NCBI RefSeq assembly: GCF_018362775.1 | Contig: NZ_JAGYXY010000001.1 | Coordinates: forward strand, 511,126 to 575,125 | Direction: 5' to 3' | DNA from: Alistipes montrealensis | GTDB taxonomy: Bacteria; Bacteroidota; Bacteroidia; Bacteroidales; Rikenellaceae | DNA: 64,000 nt | Shown: in pieces, positions 59,423 through 64,000 of the stretch | Layout of the letters: every line of letters starts with the position of its first letter | Numbering within the stretch: position 1 is the first letter of the stretch | Notes under the pieces: generated by a model | What the model was told of the DNA's origin: nothing | The model's input: the letters and a program-made list of their open reading frames with translations, nothing else | The model's database searches: none | Translations under genes and position numbers: made by a program

Positions 59423-60997
59423 TTACAAATCACCCGCTTCCGGGACGTACTGGCGAATCAGTTCGCCGGTTTTGTCGCAAATGGTCTTGAACGCATTCTG
59501 CTCCTTGTCGGTCATGTTGACGACGAACGTTCCGCCCTCCATCGTACCATAGGCTTCCATGTTATCGAAGATGCCGAGAATCGAGAACACTACTTCCACC
59601 TGCGGCGTATCGTTCGCTCCGGCGAACTGGGCCACCAGAGCATTCACGCCCTTGAAATCGAGGTAGAACGTACCGGATTTACCTTTCACGATGCGGTCCA
59701 GCGATGCCAGCGACTCGAAATCGACGCCGTCCAGCGCCGATTTCACGGCAGCATCCGTCGTACAATAGAACACGTTGCCCTTCACGCCGAACAGCACCGA
59801 AATATCGCCCATGCTGAACAGGTATTCGCCCTCGGCAGTCTGCTGGATAGGCATGCCTGCCAGGCTCGTAACGATCGTCTGCAACACGACCGGGTCCTTG
59901 ACCTGAGCCAGCACCGAACCGATCGGATAGCGTCCGTCAGCGGTTATCCCCGAGAACGAAATCACACAATCGCCGTTGAAAGCATCCATTACCTGCTTGA
60001 TCATCGGGTTGGTCAGCATCATGCCGTAACCGGGCATTGCAGCCACCATCGCATAGAGTTTTTCGCCGTCGAGTCCGTAGGAAACCGTGCCGATGGTGTT
60101 GGCAGGCACATAACGCAGCAGGTCGCCGGTCTGGGGTTTCACGTATGCGTAATACTCCATCGCCTTCTTCTCGCTCTCCTTGTCTTTATACGACATCGTA
60201 GCGTTGCAAACGACACTGCCCTTCTCGAAATTGAGGGAGCCGATCATTGCCGATCCTTTCAGTATATCCATCATGGGCATCGTGCTCAGCATCGGATTAT
60301 TCGTCAGGAACGATGCATTGGCATACGACATTACGACGTTAACGTCGTTCTGCCCGGCCAGTTGCGCCGCGATGGCCTTGTTCCCCATCAGGCTTTGATC
60401 CTGCTTCTGGGCAAACAGTTCCCGGACCTTCGCCTCGATGCCGCCGCAGGGGTTCGTCCTAAAAAAGAGCATGCAGGCAATGTCATTATAGGCACAGACT
60501 CCGCTTTCAGCCGACTCCTCGCCGATCTTAACGACGGAAACGCCGTTCTCGGTCACCGTCTCGGTTCCGCTCTTTTCGTTGACCCGGGCGATCAGGGCGT
60601 CCAGCTTGGCCTTATCGCCGACCGGGAACAGCACACCGCCGCTCACTTCGGGATTATTGATGTCGGCGCCGCCCATCGACATGAACAAGAAAAGGTCTTT
60701 TTTCAGGTCGAGGCCCGATTCTGCAGGATTCTCCAGCAGTGAAAGCAGGTATTCCGTCTCTTCGGCGGACAGGTTCTCCGCTTTGTCCAGTTCCGCCTTG
60801 AGACGGTTGAAAAGCGGATTTTGGGCGGCATCGCACGAGCCGCTCTTCTCCATGAGCGATGCGGCGTTGACCGACACTGTCATGAACGAATCGGCAGGCA
60901 GGACGTTCCGGTAATCGGCCCCGCCGCCGCAGGAGACGATCAACACGGCCACCGCCGCAAGGCAGGCCGACTTGATGATGGGTAAAAGGTTCTTCAT
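59423..60997 (-). CDS. DUF4836 lipoprotein
   Basis: The 524-residue lipoprotein (lipid Cys23, LIVSCGGGADYRN) is acidic and beta-rich, with DUF4836 features: NVLPADSFMTVSVNAASLMEK after the signal and a repeated half structure (SGGVLFPVGDKAKLDALIAR, then PIGSVLAQVKDPVVLQTIVT). No enzymatic motif is seen. The family is common in Bacteroidota envelopes but uncharacterised. A TACCTTTG element lies at 61033-61040 on the minus strand, and the gene is monocistronic. Confidence 0.85.
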   Translation of the reverse strand: MKNLLPIIKSACLAAVAVLIVSCGGGADYRNVLPADSFMTVSVNAASLMEKSGSCDAAQNPLFNRLKAELDKAENLSAEETEYLLSLLENPAESGLDLKKDLFLFMSMGGADINNPEVSGGVLFPVGDKAKLDALIARVNEKSGTETVTENGVSVVKIGEESAESGVCAYNDIACMLFFRTNPCGGIEAKVRELFAQKQDQSLMGNKAIAAQLAGQNDVNVVMSYANASFLTNNPMLSTMPMMDILKGSAMIGSLNFEKGSVVCNATMSYKDKESEKKAMEYYAYVKPQTGDLLRYVPANTIGTVSYGLDGEKLYAMVAAMPGYGMMLTNPMIKQVMDAFNGDCVISFSGITADGRYPIGSVLAQVKDPVVLQTIVTSLAGMPIQQTAEGEYLFSMGDISVLFGVKGNVFYCTTDAAVKSALDGVDFESLASLDRIVKGKSGTFYLDFKGVNALVAQFAGANDTPQVEVVFSILGIFDNMEAYGTMEGGTFVVNMTDKEQNAFKTICDKTGELIRQYVPEAGDL

Positions 60998-61032
60998 AAA
61001 CGAAAAAATTAAGGGTATATTCTATTCAGCAG

Positions 61033-61040
61033 CAAAGGTA
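61033..61040 (-). promoter_or_regulatory. -7 element of the DUF4836 gene
   Basis: TACCTTTG on the minus strand, about 35 nt before the ATG. Confidence 0.55.
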
Positions 61041-61145
61041 TAAAATTCGGGAAACGATATGCCGTTCCGGGGCAAATAAAATTGCACATTACCCCGAAAA
61101 TTCCGATCCGCCGCCCGAGCGTGTCGTTTTCCGGGAATAATTTGT

Positions 61146-61153
61146 TATTTTTG
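61146..61153 (+). promoter_or_regulatory. -7 element of rmuC
   Basis: TATTTTTG, 24 nt before the rmuC ATG. No clear TTG at -33. Confidence 0.5.
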
Positions 61154-61177
61154 TAGGAAATACACGACCGAACAACC

Positions 61178-62608
61178 ATGACCCTTTCCCTGCTTTTCAT
61201 ACTGGCAACCTGCTGCCTCGCGGCAATCCTCGTCATCGTCCTGCTCCTGTGGCGCCGGGAATCGCGCAAACTCGCCGACTCGGAAACGCGCGAACGTGAC
61301 GCCGTAACCCGCCTTTCGGCGGCCGAAGCGCGGCTGGCCGCCGCCGAACAGGCCGCCTCGGCCGAAAAAGAGTTCCGCCTGCGGTACGAGGAACAGGTAC
61401 AGTCGCTGACCGAACAGCGTACTCGCACCGAAGCCGAACTGGCCGCACTGCGCGCCGCATCCGACACGGAACTCACGGCCCTGCGGGCACGGAACGCCGA
61501 GGAGCGCGCCGCCGAAAAAGCCGAACGCGAACAACTCGAAGAACGCTTCCGCCAGCAGTTCAAGAACCTCGCGACGGAAATCCTGGGCGAGCAGTCGCAG
61601 CGGTTCAAAGAGACGAACAAGGAGTCGATCGACATCCTCCTCAAACCGTTCCGGGAAAACATCGTCGACTTTCGCAAACGCGTCGAGGAGATTTACACCA
61701 CGCAGACTTCCCAGCGCGGCGAACTGAAATCGGAACTCAAACGCCTGATGGAACTCAACCAGACGATTTCTGCCGAAGCCCAGAACCTGACCAACGCCCT
61801 GAAAGGCAATTCGAAGGTCCAGGGCGACTGGGGCGAGATGCTGCTCGAAACCATCCTCGACAGTTCGGCGCTCTCGAAAGGCATCCACTACGAGACGCAA
61901 TACAACATCAAGGACGAAGAGGGACGCAACCTGCGCCCCGACGTGGTGCTGCACCTGCCTGAAAAAAAGGACATCGTCATCGACTCGAAAGTCTCGCTCA
62001 CGGCCTTCGTGGGTTACTCCTCGGCCGACAGCGACGAAGAACGGCGGCGCCATCTCGCGGCGCACGTCGCCTCGGTGCGCCAGCACGTCACCGAACTGGG
62101 CCGCAAGGAGTACCAGCGGCGGCTCAATTCGCCCGACTTCGTCATCATGTTCATCCCCAACGAACCGGCGTTCCTCGCGGCGTTGCAGAACGACACGGCC
62201 ATCTGGTCCGACGCCTACGACAAAAAGGTGATCATTTCGTCGCCGACGAACCTTTTCGCGCTGCTCAAACTCGTCGCCGACCTCTGGAAATACAACGACC
62301 AGGACAAAAACACCAAGGAGATCGCCGCCTGCGGGCTGAAACTCTACGAACAGCTCGTGGCCTTCACCTCCTCGCTCGAAGGGGTCGGCACGGCGCTCGA
62401 CAAGGCCCGCGACGCTTACGAGGATGCCCACAAACGCCTCTGCTCGGGCAACGACAACATCATCCGCGTCGGCGAACGCCTGCGCAAGACCGCCCGCCTG
62501 CAAACCAAGCGGCAGCACGCCGCGCGGACACTCGAAATCGCCGGCAGCGAATCGGACGGGGACGATCTTCCCGAAGAACCCACGGCACTGCCCGGCGGCG
62601 AGGCATAG
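61178..62608 (+). CDS. rmuC: RmuC-family DNA recombination protein
   Basis: The 476-residue protein starts with one membrane helix (about 2-24), then a long coiled coil (about 26-135) and the RmuC domain. Recognisable blocks are KGNSKVQGDWGEMLLETIL, GRNLRPDVVLHLPEKKDIVI, DSKVSLTAFVGY and FVIMFIPNEPAFLAAL. RmuC limits recombination of inverted repeats and has a PD-(D/E)xK-like nuclease fold. It is monocistronic. Confidence 0.95.
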   Translation: MTLSLLFILATCCLAAILVIVLLLWRRESRKLADSETRERDAVTRLSAAEARLAAAEQAASAEKEFRLRYEEQVQSLTEQRTRTEAELAALRAASDTELTALRARNAEERAAEKAEREQLEERFRQQFKNLATEILGEQSQRFKETNKESIDILLKPFRENIVDFRKRVEEIYTTQTSQRGELKSELKRLMELNQTISAEAQNLTNALKGNSKVQGDWGEMLLETILDSSALSKGIHYETQYNIKDEEGRNLRPDVVLHLPEKKDIVIDSKVSLTAFVGYSSADSDEERRRHLAAHVASVRQHVTELGRKEYQRRLNSPDFVIMFIPNEPAFLAALQNDTAIWSDAYDKKVIISSPTNLFALLKLVADLWKYNDQDKNTKEIAACGLKLYEQLVAFTSSLEGVGTALDKARDAYEDAHKRLCSGNDNIIRVGERLRKTARLQTKRQHAARTLEIAGSESDGDDLPEEPTALPGGEA

Positions 62609-62691
62609 TTCCTCTGCTAAAAAATACGTCCGCAGGCTCATCGTTTTGCCTGCGGGGCGTGTCTATTATGCAAACTAACCTTTCTAAAAAT

Positions 62692-64000
62692 ATGAAAAGA
62701 GCTACAATTCTTTTTACGGCGTTGTGCCTGACGCTGGGCGCGGCAGCAGCCGGCAACCCCAAAGCCGACCCCAAGGCGGTCGTCGAAGCGGGGAACGCCC
62801 GTTTCACGGTGCTCACGCCGCAACTGATCCGCATGGAGTGGAGCGAAGACGGACGTTTCGAGGACCGCGCCACGCTGACGTTCGTCAACCGCGAAACCCC
62901 GGTCCCGGCCTTCAGGGTCCGCGACACGAAATCGAAAGTGACCATCACCACCCCGGCCCTCACGCTCACCTACATTAAAGACGGTAAATTCACCGATAGG
63001 AACCTGAAAGCCGTCTTCCGGCTCAACGGTAAAGAGGTCGTCTGGACCCCCGGCCTGGAAAACCCGCAGAACCTGATGGGCACGACCCGTACGCTCGACG
63101 GCTGCGACGGCCGCAATCTGGGCCGCGAACCGATGGAGCAGGGACTCCTGTCGCGCGCAGGCTGGTCCGTGGTAGACGACAGCCGGCGGCACGTGCTGAC
63201 GCCCGACGGTTCGAAATGGAAGGAGTGGGTGGAAACCCGCCCCGAGGGCGACCGCCAGGACCTCTACCTCTTCGCCTATGGCCACGACTACAAACAGGCG
63301 CTCGCCGACTTCCAACTCGTCGCAGGCCGCGCGCCGCTGCCCCCGAAGTACACGTTCGGCTACTGGTGGAGCCGCTACTGGCAGTACTCCGACAACGAAT
63401 TCGTCGACCTGGTCGGGAAACTCAAATCGATCGACATCCCGATCGACGTACTGATCGTCGACATGGACTGGCACGAGACCTGGGGACTCCGGAAGAAGAA
63501 TCCCGCCAAGGACGAATACGGACAGCGCATCGGCTGGACTGGCTACACCTGGCAGAAGGAGCTGTTCCCCTCACCGGCGAATTTCCTGAAATGGACCGAG
63601 ACCGAAGACCTCAAAGTGGCGCTCAACCTCCACCCCGCTTCGGGCATCCAGCCTTATGAGGCTGTTTACGAACCCTTTACCAAAGAGTACGGATGGACCG
63701 AGAAGGGCAAACCCGTGCCGTTCCACATCGACGAGCAGAAGTGGGCCGACGCCTATTTCAAGACCGTGCTGAACCCCATGGAGCGCCAAGGCGTCGATTT
63801 CTGGTGGCTCGACTGGCAGCAGTGGATGGAGTCGAAATTCACTCCGGGCCTCTCGAACACCTTCTGGCTCAACTACACCTTCTTCCACCACGCCGAACAG
63901 CAGAACCCTGCCCTGCGTCCCTTCATCTACCACCGCTGGGGCGGACTCGGCTCGCACCGTTATCCGCTGGCCTTCTCGGGCGACACCTACGCCAAATGGG
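62692..64000 (+). CDS. GH31 glycosidase, N-terminal part (cut by window edge)
   Basis: 436 codons are visible before the right edge. A type I signal peptide (about 1-20) precedes the GH31 N-domain and the start of the TIM barrel (LPPKYTFGYWWSRYWQYSD). The catalytic nucleophile is Asp374 in FWWLDWQQW and the acid/base is probably Asp431 in FSGDTYAKW, so both catalytic residues are inside the window. The start at 62692 (MKRATILF) is preferred; an in-frame ATG at 62668 is possible. GH31 covers alpha-glucosidases, alpha-xylosidases, alpha-galactosidases and others; the LDWQQ variant does not settle which. Confidence 0.9.
   Translation, partial: MKRATILFTALCLTLGAAAAGNPKADPKAVVEAGNARFTVLTPQLIRMEWSEDGRFEDRATLTFVNRETPVPAFRVRDTKSKVTITTPALTLTYIKDGKFTDRNLKAVFRLNGKEVVWTPGLENPQNLMGTTRTLDGCDGRNLGREPMEQGLLSRAGWSVVDDSRRHVLTPDGSKWKEWVETRPEGDRQDLYLFAYGHDYKQALADFQLVAGRAPLPPKYTFGYWWSRYWQYSDNEFVDLVGKLKSIDIPIDVLIVDMDWHETWGLRKKNPAKDEYGQRIGWTGYTWQKELFPSPANFLKWTETEDLKVALNLHPASGIQPYEAVYEPFTKEYGWTEKGKPVPFHIDEQKWADAYFKTVLNPMERQGVDFWWLDWQQWMESKFTPGLSNTFWLNYTFFHHAEQQNPALRPFIYHRWGGLGSHRYPLAFSGDTYAKW

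Noticed and set aside
62630..62655. CCGCAGGC/GCCTGCGG inverted repeat after rmuC
   Set aside because: No T-run on the plus strand; too weak to call a terminator or operator.
1..64000. CRISPR arrays, insertion sequences, integrase genes, attachment sites, tRNA or rRNA genes
   Set aside because: None was found on reading both strands: no regularly spaced direct repeats, transposase or integrase motifs, or cloverleaf/CCA-type sequences.

Overview
The window looks like a chromosomal segment of a GC-rich gut Bacteroidota, most likely Alistipes (Rikenellaceae). The evidence is a SusC/SusD pair, many lipoproteins with an xxxC lipobox, promoters of the Bacteroidota type (TTG, 19-20 nt, TAnnTTTG) in front of many genes, families nearly confined to this phylum (DUF4988, DUF4465, DUF4836, DUF5017) and GC-rich coding sequence with AT-rich intergenic promoters. 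I see no rRNA, tRNA, CRISPR array, insertion sequence or prophage. The genus is an inference.

Left part (1-12.9 kb): the N-terminal piece of a GH92 alpha-mannosidase, an unknown propeller-like lipoprotein, then two divergent amino-acid operons. thrB-thrC reads leftward behind a leader ORF with twelve consecutive threonine codons. ilvD-ilvB-ilvN-ilvC reads rightward behind a 21-codon leader ORF rich in Ile/Leu/Val and a complete antiterminator/terminator pair. A ROK sugar kinase with its own terminator-bearing leader, and a mannose-6-phosphate isomerase, follow.

Centre (12.9-38.9 kb): a glycosaminoglycan (chondroitin sulfate/dermatan/hyaluronan type) utilisation locus. A divergent promoter near 23.75 kb drives a leftward operon (GH88 unsaturated glucuronyl hydrolase, PL8 lyase, serine-type sulfatase, a DUF4955/PL29-like lyase lipoprotein, a second DUF4988 lipoprotein) and a rightward operon (PL8 lyase, SusC, SusD, a DUF5017 surface glycan-binding protein). 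An amino-sugar module follows: an N-acetylhexosamine-kinase-like enzyme, a CBM9-like protein, a NagB-like/PIG-L deacetylase fusion whose NagB half lacks the catalytic histidine, a complete NagB, and a LacI-type regulator. The proposed order is surface cleavage, SusCD import, periplasmic depolymerisation, desulfation and GH88 cleavage, then cytoplasmic phosphorylation, deacetylation and deamination of the amino sugar.

Right part (38.9-64 kb): a cobalamin-riboswitch-controlled Big2/DUF4465 lipoprotein, fabD, a ROK repressor with a GNAT acetyltransferase, galK, a glycerophosphodiesterase, and a glycerol-3-phosphate unit (DeoR-type regulator, glpD, glpT) with a 15-bp perfect inverted-repeat operator. 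Housekeeping and hypothetical genes follow: a YgjP-like metallopeptidase, a DUF4153-like membrane protein, rlmB, an ABC-F protein, an HD hydrolase, a DMP19 protein, rpe, a small FtsX-type ABC transporter, a DUF4836 lipoprotein, rmuC and the start of a GH31 glycosidase cut by the window edge.
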